64,000 bases of DNA, from assembly GCA_020650975.1 (NCBI GenBank), contig JAIPMN010000838.1, forward strand, positions 23,179 through 87,178, in the 5' to 3' direction. Each line of letters starts with the position of its first letter. The stretch's first letter is position 1. The DNA is from Apostichopus californicus. Lineage: Eukaryota > Echinodermata > Holothuroidea > Aspidochirotida > Stichopodidae. The notes below the pieces were generated by a model. That model made no database searches, was not told the origin of the DNA, and worked only from the letters and a program-made list of their open reading frames with translations. A program made the translations under genes and the position numbers. Shown piece after piece: positions 24,531 through 36,256 of the stretch.

Positions 24531-25753
24531 AGTGGATGATGCTGTTTGCTGCCACTTAGAGAAAAACAATCACTGGCAACTTTTCTGCCATTAGGCATTC
24601 AGAACTTAAACACATGGTCGTCAGGTTTAACAATCCTCAGTCAAATAATTGGGCATGATTTCCATATCTATAACATAATCCCTGTATTTATTGCTTATTA
24701 TCAGCAAATATATTATTGGGCTGCTCTATCAAGCCTGTACAGTAACTGATGTGTAATATTGTAATTCAGGGGAATGCCAGTGAGAGAATTTAGCCAGTCG
24801 ATTCTTTTTTTTAAAGCACAGGCATTGTTTAGCAAGTTTGCATAAAATTGTACAATTCTAGACCTGGGTCTGACTCATACCTGCATTATTCTTATTTTTT
24901 CTATGTATGTATTTGCTCTTAACACTACTGCATGAACTGTTAATAGCAAAAACCACGGTTGGTTGGTGTAAGTACATTCACAACAAGCAGTTATTGTCTT
25001 CGTTCTGCAAGGCAGAACGTAGCCGATCCATTCTACATTTTATCTTTTGTCATCGCCCCGTAAATTCTTCCACCACGCCTGGTAATGTTTTTATCTTTCG
25101 GTGACGTTCTCACTTCGCATTCTCTTCTGCGGTCTGTTATGTCAGCAAAGCAATTCTGTCATTTGATTTTTTTATTTTTACTTCCTTATCTATAAAAAAA
25201 AAAAAACAACTCCCGTTGGAACATAAAGGATAAAAAAAAAAAAGAAGGTGAGAGGGGGCAGGCTACAATCTGGAAGAAGAGAGGGAGAAAGATAAAAAAA
25301 AGTGCTCGTGAACCAACCTACTTATTTCTCATCAAGGCTCTTTTCATTATCCTGCTGACTCAATTACCATCAGAACAGTTGAAATAAAAAAACGGGAAGA
25401 AAATGTGTTTTAGTCACATTTTTTTAAAGAGAATCAGTTTCAGTATACAACCTTGACAGACAACAGCCATAATAGCTAAAACTTTCCAATGGAGGAGAAT
25501 TTAGTCGCAGCACAGTTGGCCTGTGACAGAAGTAGGTCCTTTTTTATCTCCTCTACCTCACAGCCTGAATTTTCTACTTTCTTTTAAAAAGAGAAATAAA
25601 TTTACTCTTGAAGTAGTGTTTCATGTCATGGCTGTAAAAATTCCTATTTTTTTTCTTTTTTTCGTAGCGGTAATCGGGTCTCGTGTACTTTAAATTGCAA
25701 ACTGAAAGTATATCTCTCCTGGAAATGCCAATAAGATTTTGTTTCTTTTTTTT

Positions 25754-25780
25754 GGGGGGGGGGCAGGGAGGAAGGGGGGG
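25754..25780 (+). repeat. G-rich tract with quadruplex potential
   Basis: A ten-G run followed by CAGGGAGGAAGGGGGGG. Several G3+ runs are separated by short loops. It follows a T-run directly. Confidence 0.6.
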
Positions 25781-26084
25781 TATTGTTCAACCAGAATCGT
25801 TATCTAAATCAGATTCTATATCATTATTTCAGCGCAATTCTTCTTGCTTGAAGTAATTTACTTAAAATTAATATTTTGGATGTAAAGTAACTATATAGTA
25901 CTGTAACTATGTAGTACTGTACATATATTTTCAGTCATGGAGGTCAGTTACAAAAGTCTGCACAGAGATTATGGCTTCCTAACGAAATAGATCATCTGAC
26001 TCACCACATCTAGCCTGCTTTTACAAAACATTGAGAAAGTGACTCACTGGGGCACATTCTTATGTTGATTTGGCTTGTCCCCAT

Positions 26085-26360
26085 TCCCCCCCCATTCGTC
26101 CCCCCTCTCCGGCACCATCCCTTTCTCCTCCTTTTTACCTTCCTGCCCTCTTTTTTGCTCCCTTTCATTGCTAAAGAATAATGCAGGGAATGATATATCT
26201 GGTATCGACTATGCAAAATGGGCAAATTGCTCTACAAGTGCAAAGATGTGTAAAAATTTCTGTAGATAGGAACCAAATTTTACATTTCTACTTGAGACAA
26301 AAAACCCAGAGCCTTCAAAAGAAGTGGTACACAAATGTGTAAATTATTCCATGTAATGTT
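26085..26360 (+). repeat. C/T tract plus interspersed repeat, copy 3
   Basis: A C/T-rich tract (26085-26165) leads directly into a copy of the interspersed repeat. The copy contains ATGCAAAATGG, CAAGTGCAAAGATGT (about 26236-26250) and AGAGCCTTCAAAAG (about 26308-26321). It is more diverged at its 3' block than copies 1 and 2. The two overlapping frames here (26010-26225 minus, 26075-26269 plus) are products of the C/T tract. Confidence 0.5.
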
Positions 26361-26696
26361 GAATGATGGGTTCCAGTATAGCTGAGGTCATAGGAGCTAG
26401 CATTGTCATTGTGGGATACGGGGAACCAGTTTCACTATCTCTTGACTTTCTGTGTCTGGCACCAGTTGTCATATATCCTGTGCCTACCCATAGTGTAACA
26501 TTGTAGGAATTCCTTCACTGAACCCTGTGTCAGTATGTTATGTTACAGTTAACGTTCTGAATAGGATTAAAACCAGCAAAACTATGTTTGCCTGAAAAAA
26601 TAAATACCAGTTTCAATTATAATCGATCTTGTTAAACTACTCTTGAATTAGTTCTATTGTTCTCCTTGATGAAAAATGCCACTATTTGGCTCATCA

Positions 26697-26790
26697 CCTA
26701 CCTCCCCATTCCTATCATTCCATCCGTTCCCCACAGTCTTCCTCTGTCCACCTTCCACCTCCCCCACCACCCCCCCTCCCCACCTTGCAA
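26697..26790 (+). repeat. C-rich pyrimidine tract
   Basis: A long low-complexity stretch of CCTCCCC, CCACCTCCCCC and similar runs. The complementary strand is G-rich with several G3+ runs. No coding content. Confidence 0.75.
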
Positions 26791-26904
26791 TCCTTAATTT
26801 GAAAGTGTAGGTAACAAAGATGGCAGCAGCCAGTTGTCAGTTATATATATTTTTTTCTATTCAAGTTGACTTCTTCTCATCAACAGCAGAACATTCATTG
26901 TTTG

Positions 26905-27000
26905 AAATGGAAAATTATTAATATTGATATTCTGCAACAAGCAAAAGAAAATGATTAATATTCATATTCATATTCTGCAACAAGAAAAAGAAAATGAAAG
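26905..27000 (+). repeat. Short tandem duplication, about 40 bp
   Basis: The string ATATTCTGCAACAAG followed by A-rich AAAAGAAAATGA occurs twice, separated by an ATTAATATTCATATTC link, and a third partial AAGAAAAAGAAAATG follows. Replication slippage at purine-rich ends is the likely origin. Confidence 0.65.
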
Positions 27001-29788
27001 AGAGACCTTAGATAAGAAAAAGAAAATGGGCCAATAAAAGAGGGTAAAATATGTGCATTTTGCAATGAATTATTGATGAATTGAATATGAGATTCCATCT
27101 GTTAGGGAAAAGAAGAAAAAAATAAACTTTTTTTTGTGGATTGGAACAATTTAACACTTTCAGGAATCTCATTTAGTAAGGCTCTTGTAGTTAGTTAGCC
27201 TCAAAGATAGTCTTGGGGTTTAAATGCCATCACACCTGTTGAAGACATGATTCATTTAAACCTCAAGTGAGAGGAATGGTTTCTTAGTCTAAATTTCTCT
27301 AGAGTGAACTGTGAAAAATTTGATCTTCCAGGTTGAGAAGTGCCCTAGATTTGATGGATGGGTTTGTGAAAGAAGCATAGTTATTACCATAGTACTAACA
27401 GCTTGGCAAATTTTCAAGTGGCAGTTTTGAAATTTGTATGTCCAAGTTTATATGCAAAGAACTTAGGAAATAAATATCCAAGTATCTCACCTTTTCATCA
27501 TCTCATGTTGTGAATTGTATACCTCAGTTTTTTTTCAGAAAAATGAAAGGTAAAAAACAGTAATTTAAAAATCTGTCAAAATTCCCCTTTTCCCTCATTA
27601 AACAAGGTTTTTTGTCTCTGACCCATTATACATGGAGCTGCTTTCTCCCTCTGATGTAAGTCATTTGGAGATGTTCTTCTTCCTTTCTAAACAAACCAAG
27701 ACAGTGAAATCTTCCTTCCCCACTTCATCCTCCCACTCCCCCTCCCTTCACATAACTAATGTGAGAAGATCTAGTATTTCTTTCCCACCAAACGCATTCA
27801 CACATTTTTATACCTGCACACACACACACAGACACAGGCTGAAGCAGCTAGTGTTGGCCTCCTATGTTTCTTCCACTCTGCAAATATTCAACAGCTTGCG
27901 CAAGCTAACTATTTTGTTTACCTCAAATTATCACATCAAAAGGGATGTGTAAAAATCAATAAAGGAATTCACATGAAACTACAATGTAATCCTATATATA
28001 TTTATTTTAAAGGCCTTGATTTCTTGAATGTGGTGAAGCTCAAAACATATCTGTAAATAACTATTTGCAAATCAAATCAGAGTTGTATTTATATGACTTT
28101 AAATTTATGTTTTATTGTGCATTCACTATAACAGCAATTCTGTTCATATTTTGTTCATTCCTGCTATTTTAGGCCTCTCTCTGCCAACTGGTCTCAACAT
28201 TTGAGAATATTTGACTTCAAAACTGACCAGAACCTTTCCATTTTACCTTTTTTCTTTTTCTCCACTCTGCCCTACCAGTCTCCTCGCAAAAGTAGTGCCA
28301 GCAAAATCTTTTCTCCATCTTAGTTAAAAAAACATCAAGTTTAATTTTCTGTAAGTTGGCTACGAGGGGGTCATTGACCGATGCTGTGACCATCCTCCTC
28401 CAGCGTACTAATATTATGCAGGCTTCTACTCGCCGCTGTGTTCTTTCACTCAATTTCAACGTCACAGCCTGTGTCTAAGAGCAACCCGTCACACTATATC
28501 GGATGCCTATACATTAATATGAAGTTGCTCCATAAGATTTGAAACGACAATTCGCTTGCGAATGTAACCCCGATAATCAAGACGGACTATTTTCTTGAGA
28601 GCGTCGGTCGGTATGTTGCTACCGTTATCCGGTGAGTCTACAGAGTTTAGCGACTGATTGGTCTCCGAAGATAGATATAGACATTTGATTTCAGATTTGG
28701 GAATGACTTAAGATGTCCCTCTGGTCATGTCGTATTTGATTTTGGGCTGGTTACGAGACTTGTAGGACATGGAAAACGATGATTATTTGGGAGAGAAGAG
28801 GACGAAAATGATAGCTATAAATTAAAGGGGGGTGCAGCTTTATAGAGTCAATCTGAAGTTCATCGACCGTACATGTGTCCCTGATTCCCAACCAAAAGGT
28901 GAACCTAAAAATTGCCGTTGCTACCTGTTTGGTATTCCCTTCCCCATAAAATGGTCCGTCTTCCCTATCTCATCTCACCACGAGGGGAGTCGTGAAGTAT
29001 CCAATCGTATATGTATTTTTTAATGGATTTTCACATCCGTGAAGGAGCGTTGAGATGTTGGGTTTGCTTTCTTATGGAGTGCCTTATGACTAGCCTGTGG
29101 TGTCATATATCTCATACTGCAACAAGTGGATAGACACAGCAGTTTGTTTTTTATTCTCTACGTTTATGCAGTAGTGGTCGATGAAGAAAGAAAAAGAGGC
29201 AAGATGCAAATTTTTGGCTTCTTCTCTCTTCCTTCAGTTCTTATCGATGAGAATATCATTTCATGTTTTGAAAAGTTCATATCGTTTTCATTTGGTAATT
29301 TAAGATTGTGACCTTCTTTTACAGAATTTAACTTTTTGACATCTCGTCGTCAAAGGCTTCGAAAGTTCATGATTTAAAGATGTATTTTTTTGTTGTTGGA
29401 GTGTAGCTCTGAATAATTCTGTATATCTACACAATTATTAACTGAAAACTCAGTTTGATCATGAAAAAATTATCTATATGATGTAAACCATTTGGCCGCC
29501 ACAATTCAGCGAGTGATTTTAAGAACGGATTAATTTTGTTACAGAAATCTCTTCTTCTGTCCCACGAATGTAATTTTTGATTTATCTTTGAAGTGCAACT
29601 TCATTATGCCTGATTATCTTGAGTTTGGTGGACTTTGGGATGGGATTAAATATCTTTCAGATGTATTATCTTAAAGCTACATATAATGGTCAGTTAGTGG
29701 TTCCACAAGATTTTGACAAATTTAATCCATATGGTTTTCTTGTTAAAAAAAGAAGATAAAAAAAAAATATCAGAACCATGGTTGTTCC
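27001..29788. other. No confirmed gene; one CpG-rich patch
   Basis: Mostly unique AT-rich DNA. A CA microsatellite lies at about 27816-27837. The frame at 27632-27952 (plus, 106 codons) is driven by C/T-rich sequence and has no motif. The CpG-rich patch at 28400-28650 is listed separately. Confidence 0.45.
28400..28680. promoter_or_regulatory. CpG-rich patch, possible promoter or 5' exon
   Basis: CpG density here is far above the surrounding DNA. It includes ACGTCA (CRE-like, about 28459-28464), an ATTGG and a GCGTCGGTCGGT block. On the plus strand CCG followed by GTGAGT (GT at 28632-28633) matches a strong splice donor. On the minus strand an 82-codon frame (28217-28465) with Arg-rich CpG codons starts inside the patch, but its start is a GTG and it lacks a clear donor. 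A bidirectional promoter with a non-coding first exon would fit; so would a conserved enhancer. Confidence 0.22.
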
Positions 29789-30131
29789 CAGTGGTGTGCA
29801 GAGGATTTCAGAGGTGGGGGAGGGGGTAGAGGTGGGGATTTCAAATTTCCCCTGCTTAAGGTATGGGACTGAACTTTTGTGGAAGGCCAGAGGCAAATGA
29901 AGGATTTTATAAAGGGGCTGCACTTTGGTCATTGAAGCAGAACCTTATGTAGGGGGACCTGGGGTCCCCTTAGACGTCAAATGGTGCAGTGGGAAGGGTA
30001 CACCAGTTGAAGTGGTACTATTGTTCCCAGGCAAACATCCCTGACCAAACCGGTTTTTCCTAAATGACAATCGGAGGTGGGGAGGGGGCTGGCTTTCCCG
30101 GCTACCCCCTGCGCACGCCACTGGTTGTTAC
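29781..30131. mobile_element. Non-autonomous hAT-like element, 335 bp
   Basis: The element runs 29789-30123. Its ends are CAGTGGTGTGCAGAGG and, inverted, CAGTGGCGTGCGCAGG, matching at 13 of 16 positions. The flanks are GTTGTTCC (29781-29788) and GTTGTTAC (30124-30131), an 8-bp target-site duplication with one mismatch. An 8-bp duplication and CAGTG-type ends are typical of the hAT superfamily. The interior has G-rich subterminal sequence, an inner GGGGACC/GGTCCCC inverted repeat and no transposase frame, so it is a miniature element that would depend on a partner. The mismatches in the ends and duplication suggest an older insertion. Confidence 0.85.
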
Positions 30132-30184
30132 AACCATATGATTTTTATACTGGGGTCCATACTTCACAGAGCTTATGTTCTTGC

Positions 30185-30256
30185 AGGAAGTGAGTTTGCA
30201 CAATGTGTAGGAAGTGAGTTTGCACAATAAACAGCTGGCACTGTTAACAGCTGGCA
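30185..30256 (+). repeat. Two short tandem duplications
   Basis: A 20-bp string starting AGGAAGTGAG and ending GCACAAT occurs at 30185-30204 and again at 30209-30228 without a mismatch. It is followed by AACAGCTGGCA at 30230-30240 and 30246-30256. Both look like slippage duplications. Confidence 0.85.
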
Positions 30257-33200
30257 CAAGCACAGCTCACATCAGCATCCACGGTGAATATCTGTTTGGA
30301 TTTCACGGAAAAATTATGCATTGCTAAGCTGCGTTAACTAACAGTGAATTATTGAATTCATGTTGCAAAGAATTTATATAGTTACACATTCTTTACAGAA
30401 TAATCGATAGTCAGATTATTAAAATACAGAGTATTAAACTGCCTTTTAATTGCTTGTTACAGATTGTACCAACAATCTTATTTGTACACTTCACTGTGCA
30501 TATACAAACAATAGCTTCAATTTACAAGGTTTATGCAGCTTGAGGGAGACATCTTCGGAAATGATAAGCTATCGATCAGATCCCATCTTTCTCAATCTGT
30601 TGTCCACAAAACTTTTTTGTGGGTGGGGTGGGTGGGGGGGGGGAAGGGAGGGTCTGTGATGGCAAAGGGGGTCCACACAGAAAAATTGGGATTCATAAAA
30701 ACAGGTCCATTTGTATATTACAGACTAATATACGCTGTCAAGACATGCTATCTCTGGTAAATGAAACCAATATTTTCCTGACCTGAGGTCATTGGTACTA
30801 CTCCCCTATGTCTAGGGTGCCACATGCCTGTCTTTAGGTCTGTGTGAAATGTTGTTAATTTTACACATTGTGATGTCCAATCCCACCATGTAGCATGGCA
30901 TTAGCCAATAAAGTACATCCCTCCCTATGTTTCTTAAATCACCAAAACCTGGACTACTGACCTTAATATTACTTTTAATTGCCTAATATTTTTGGACATT
31001 TTCTTTTCTCTCTCTTTTTTTAAATTTATGAATACATTTGTTTATGAAGAAGACCTGTCAGTGAATGCATTGACATTTTTTGTTTATTTTACAATTGAAT
31101 GATTGAGTTTTAGTACAAGCAGGCTTGCATGATCATGTTTTCACCTCTTTAGCAGAGATATTTATCTGGAGATAAAAATCAAAAATACATCCAACAATCA
31201 GATCAAGGACGACAACCGCTCTAATCCTGTTTAACCTTGACTCACTTTTCTTGATTATTACTGTCTTTCTAACTTGTTTTCTTCTTAAATCAGACCTCTT
31301 GCACTTTACAATTATTACGAACATACTTTAATGCAAATTGACCTTGAAATTCCGGGGCGCAAACAATTTCTCTTGGATCTGACAGAGTCGTAATTTTTTT
31401 TTTCCTTTTAAAATTTTTTCTTTTATACTGCTTTGGAATGAAATTCACCCCCATGCCCTTTACTAGTACTATTCTTACTGTTTCTCGCACTTCTTTGCCA
31501 TCTCCTGAGTGACTTGCACTTTTTAATTTTTCGAAGGGTAAAATGAGGTTCTCGCTCATATTCTTGTTTTCATTTCTGGCTTGTATCTGTAATCTATTTC
31601 TGTTGCTGATAGTCCTGTTTGGAAGTTGTCTACCCTCAGGCTCTGAGAGTAATTGCGCTATGAACCTTCTAGCTTTCTGGGTATTTTGTGTGTGTGTTTG
31701 TGTACATGCACAGTTAGAACATCTAGCTATGTACAGTTTTAGTTGTGTAGGCTGGTGACCTTGAAATGTCAAAGTTCATCTGGCATTTGGTATTAAAGGA
31801 ATTGTAGAGTCTTTGAAATAAGCACCTTACAGCTTCCTTTGGTCTGCCTTTGATTAATCAGGAGGACATACCAGGATACCTGCTTTCCTTAAAGAGAAAG
31901 AAAAAACTGGATTCCTCAATTCGGTTTTATATCATTCGTGTAATAATATTTGTTTGTTTCAATTAAAATTACATAGGGATTAATTATTCATTATTAATAG
32001 TTTATTTTTAGACCTGCTACTGTGAAAACCCTCTTCATGCCTTTATTGAAAGACTGACTTGTAGGACCTAGGCAGAACAGATCTTGTTTCCATTCAGTTA
32101 AAAAGCTTATGAACTTCTTCTGTAATACAGACACTTTACCAAGAGATTAAGGCACATACTGTTTTTTTCCCCTTATACTTTCATATAAATTGAGCAGACC
32201 GTACTAAAAAGCAAAGAAACTGAGAGGAATAATCTTGTACTAAAATTTCTTACATTAAAAACCCTAATTATTCATATTTTATTTAGTTGATTGTATTCCC
32301 CTTTAATTAATGACGAGTTGTTTTCTCCCTAGAATGATACTCAATCTTGTTTTGTTCGAAGAATCTTACCAACCGATATAATTTTGTCCATTGAAGGAAA
32401 GATATATGATGTATGTATCATTGCTAAGTGTATGTGTGCGTGTGTGTATTTCACATTCGCTACTGGTTGACGGGGAAAGTGAATATGTAGGTCGTAATGT
32501 TGCACAGGCATCTAAGTAGAGAAGTGCAGGAGACCTTATTTCAGAAGGTGCTTGTACTTTTTATGACTGTGCTATTGGATACAGTATTAGAAATGAGTAG
32601 TGCTACTACATACACGCAAACATGCATTCAGCTTTATTAGTGTTGCTGGCTTTGAAACGGTTCTTTTCCAGGTCTCTTTTCATTTTCCGTATATTGGAAG
32701 ATATTGTATGATTTTTATGTTTACACAGCACACATAGAAGCCACAGAGGGTCACGAGACCTTACATCTTATGATACAAGACCTGTATAGGTGCTGAGATT
32801 GTTAAAAACGACGTTAATTCTTTAGAAACTGTTTTTCTTTTTTTGTTTGTCATGTGTGATTTACATGATGTAAACCCAAATATGGGAAGTATTGTCTGTG
32901 GTTTGTACAAACGATGTTTATTAAGCCACTGTTGCTAATACAACACAACTGGGTTTAGATAACATTAGAAATCTACAGCGTTTATGAAAGCTGACCTGGT
33001 TAGTTTCATGTGATATGTATACATATTTGGAGAGAAGGTGGAGGGTGAAAAATATTTTAATGTACACAAGCTATGATCTGGTGGTCCATTTGTCTGTGGT
33101 GTATTGACCCATTCAAAACATTTCTGAATGAACCTGGAGTTCGACATTAAACAAATTCTTGAAAGAACAGAGAACAGAATTAGCTTGATTAATGTTCAAG

Positions 33201-33699
33201 CCATGCCCCTCGATAACAGAGACCCCGGTTCCATTAACTGAGCTACCTAGCTCTTTCTTAGTTGATAATCGTTTCTTAGTTGATAATCTTTCCATTTTCA
33301 TCCCATTTCTTTGCTGGAGTGCCATTTAGAAACTGCCGCCATGTGGTAGTCATCTTTGGTTGATTACTGTGTGAGGATGGTTAAATTTGACCAGTTCAAT
33401 CGTTGCACTTTGATACTTATACAGGAATCATAAAACCATCCATTTAGCAGAGGTTTGCACATGATTAAGTGTTTGATCCAATCACTACAGGCTGTAGAAA
33501 TGTGCAGGATTGTTTGATCCTTATGATTTATAGTCAACCTGAAGTAATGTTAAATATGCTTGTGTGTTGTATTCGTTAAGGGAGGCATTTCTTCTCCTAA
33601 CAGATAAGAACACTTTAAAAGTAGATCAAATACATTACGAAGCAAAACTCTGTGCTAGATTGATATACCAAAATGTAGGATACGTATGACATAGTTAAC
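30257..33699. other. No gene recognised; longest chance frame here
   Basis: Unique AT-rich DNA. It holds the longest frame of the window (31290-31772, minus, 160 codons). That frame has no recognisable domain, encodes a TQTHTQ stretch from a TG microsatellite, and has a Lys-rich tail from an A/T-rich tract. A second minus frame (31133-31324) overlaps its end. I consider both to be chance. A 17-bp string TTTCTTAGTTGATAATC occurs twice near 33253-33287. Confidence 0.45.
30621..30652 (+). repeat. G-quadruplex-type tract
   Basis: GGGTGGGGTGGGT followed by a ten-G run and AAGGGAGGG. Single-base loops between G runs make this the strongest quadruplex candidate of the window on sequence grounds. 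Two overlapping plus frames (30450-30760) cross it and are not genes. Confidence 0.75.
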
Positions 33700-34106
33700 G
33701 CTAAGATCAGTGGCGGAGCTAGGGGTATTGGTCAGGGGGGGCGAGAATAGTCTGTAGGGGCGCTTTCGACACTATCTAAGCGGAGCGCCACCATTGGTTG
33801 GCGTGGAGCGTACAGAAATTTTTTGAGTAAAGATACACTCTAGATCGCCGGAAATGACCCTTTCCGGGCCTTGCTAATTTGCAGATAAACGAAGAATAAA
33901 TAGGTGTTATCGCCATTTTGTCAGAAAATTACACCAACAAAATGTGACAAATGTCAATAGGTAGATGAGAGCGCAATAAAAAAGTCAATAATGGCAAATA
34001 AGTAAAAAGTGGTAAAAAGCTGAAAAGGGCGCCAGCAGTCTATTTGAGTCCGTCAGGGGGGGCATCCCCCCCCTGACTGTATGGACGCTCCGCTACTGGC
34101 TAAGAT
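33700..34106. mobile_element. Non-autonomous hAT-like element, 391 bp
   Basis: The element runs 33708-34098 and is flanked by a perfect 8-bp target-site duplication, GCTAAGAT, at 33700-33707 and 34099-34106. Its ends are CAGTGGCGGAGC and, inverted, CAGTAGCGGAGC (11 of 12 match). A shared GTCAGGGGGGG block follows on each side (33731-33741 and, inverted, near the 3' end). At 34052-34077 GTCAGGGGGGG and CCCCCCCCTGAC form a strong hairpin. The 8-bp duplication and CAGTGGCG end point to the hAT superfamily. No transposase is present. The intact duplication suggests a younger insertion than the element at 29.8 kb. Confidence 0.92.
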
Positions 34107-35068
34107 CTTTTTGCCTTGAGACATGCAGTGTGATCAAAACGTAAGACAAGAAGATACCTGTTTCAAGTGAGCATGACCCAACACTGGTATAAAGCAACAT
34201 GTGAGTGTTATTTGTTGATAAGAGTACATGGAAATATGTTATGGATATCATAGTTTTATGGTTTATTCCTTGTATTATACATGTATATTTCTATAGGTAT
34301 GTATATTATTATCAACTTTACCTTGAGAGGTTAACTTATTTAGTCAAAGCTAGTCTTCCACAAGGCCCTCCAACACATATAAACTAAATTGTATATACAC
34401 TCACACACATGTATACATGCAGTTTTGAGTTGCTACAAAGGTTGTTGCTTCCTTGCCCATTTTCTAGACAGTTGACTAACATCATGGTTACTTTCCAGTT
34501 TATTTGTTTGTGCTATTTTGGGACATGTTGTGCTATTTTGGGACAGGGAATTGTAGTACTTTGGTGTCATCTGTCAATGATATGTTAATATGACCTTGAA
34601 TTTTACTTGATTTCATCAATTTATCTTAAGATAAGTGCCCACATCTGAATCAGTTCAATGAAATCAATATCTCGTACCTTGACCTCATTGTAATGTTTGA
34701 TCCTATTTAAACATTTTAAAGTGTTGATATTTACCAATTTATCATATCTTTCCAGGGTTGATTATTGGACCTTTAAACTGTATCAGTTTATTTATTAACG
34801 TGTTGAACTATTTATAGAAATATAAGTAGCAAATTGGCCAGGTAGGTTATATTCCAACTAACATAAGTAAATGAGGACAGAAAACTTGAAGACTCTAGAT
34901 TAGAATCAGCAATCAAACTTATTTTAAGAGAGAGAGAGAGAGTTCAATTCTGGGGGATGGGAGGGGATTTGATACTGCCAAGTGAGAATACCTAATCCTT
35001 CTTAGCTCTCATGTTTAATAGGTCCCAAGATTTTGCTAAGCTCTACCATTGGGATAATATCTGATCCC
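34107..35068. other. No gene recognised
   Basis: Unique AT-rich DNA with a GA microsatellite at 34926-34942 and a duplicated TGCTATTTTGGGACA string near 34511-34545. Confidence 0.45.
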
Positions 35069-35152
35069 ATTGGTGATCCTATTGGTGATCCTATTGGTGA
35101 TCCTATTGGTGATCCTATTGGTGATCCTATTGGTGATCCTATTGGTGATCCT
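35069..35152 (+). repeat. Perfect 12-bp minisatellite, 7 copies
   Basis: Seven identical head-to-tail units of ATTGGTGATCCT (84 bp), preceded by a degraded unit ending CTGATCCC. The unit is four codons and would read Ile-Gly-Asp-Pro in one frame, but the frame closes on both sides, so a protein is unlikely. Perfect identity implies recent expansion or that the array is length-polymorphic. Confidence 0.95.
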
Positions 35153-36256
35153 AGTGCCTTAGGAAGAGCATTTGACCCTATAAAGCTCTTCTAGAAAAGA
35201 TATCATCCCCCAAAAATAGTGTATTAAAGGGACTATGTGAGCTTGTCCAGCTTTCACCCTTTAAGTAAATATACGTTTCTGTCTATCAATTTAGGCCCCA
35301 AGTTCTTGCCAAGTTCTTACTTTTGGGAGATTTTGTGTGTTAAAAGACTACTTTCTTTTGTGAAGCCTAGTTCTGTATGTTCCCCGTTTCTAACAGATCA
35401 TCATCCTTACCTTGATATCAAAGACTAGATCTGTGATAACTTTTTGCAAGTGAAAAAGATTATAATAGGAAACACTGTCATCTTGCAGTTTGTTTTAGTT
35501 TTGTATCACAAAGACTGCTCTTAATTTTGAATTCTCATAGGCCACAGGCGTCACTATAAAGTGAAGAAATGACTTGCAAGGGAGATGGAAAGAAAAACAC
35601 CCTACTTAACATGCAATATTTTATGGAATAACTCTCCCTCTGATCATATAGGAAGGATAATAATTCTTTTGGATTTACATATTTTTTTAAAAAAAGATCA
35701 AAGTATTATTCCTTAATGAAAGAAAGAAAATTATGTGGTGAGAAGTAGAATTATCAAAACTTACCGAATTATAATTGTAGTAGTTTCGAGATATGTTTTT
35801 TAAAGTGAAAACAATGACAATCTAATCCTTAAAAAGGCCTGTAAAAGCCGAAGACAAAAATGTCCTACATTACACTAGATCGTGAAGTTGCTGAGGTGAA
35901 AGTACTTTGCCAAGCTTTGAGGAAGCACCTCTATGTCTGACATACTTTTATAGTTTGCTTTACACACTTGTTATGAAAGGAGTCATTTTCTGATTTGTGT
36001 GACCTAGTACTTAAATACTCGATTGTTGACAGTCATTCCAAGGTTTTTTTCATACCAGCTTTACATTAACAGTCAATTGCCATTTTTCAGTACAGGTGAT
36101 CTATTTTACCCTTTTTCACTGTCACTGGGCATCCTTGCGCTGAATGTGGCGGCAAAATCTGGTGAATTGTTTGACTAAAAACTGGTGCTGACGTAAGTCA
36201 AATGTGTTCTGATTAAATAGTGATCTGAAGGGTGCGCAAATTGTAGAATGTAAAAG
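35153..36256. other. No gene recognised
   Basis: Unique AT-rich DNA without long frames or repeats. Confidence 0.45.

Larger units (their letters stand above)
22537..26084. other. No gene recognised
   Basis: Unique AT-rich DNA. Small repeats include GGGATATT three times at about 22878-22900 and an ACTGGCTATTT unit repeated at 24492-24530. A poly-G run at 25754-25763 is followed by further G runs to 25780. Frames are 60-70 codons without motifs. Confidence 0.45.

Noticed and set aside
31290-31772. Longest open frame (160 codons, minus strand)
   Set aside because: No domain or motif; the protein reads through a TG microsatellite and an A-rich tract, and there is no supporting splice or start context.
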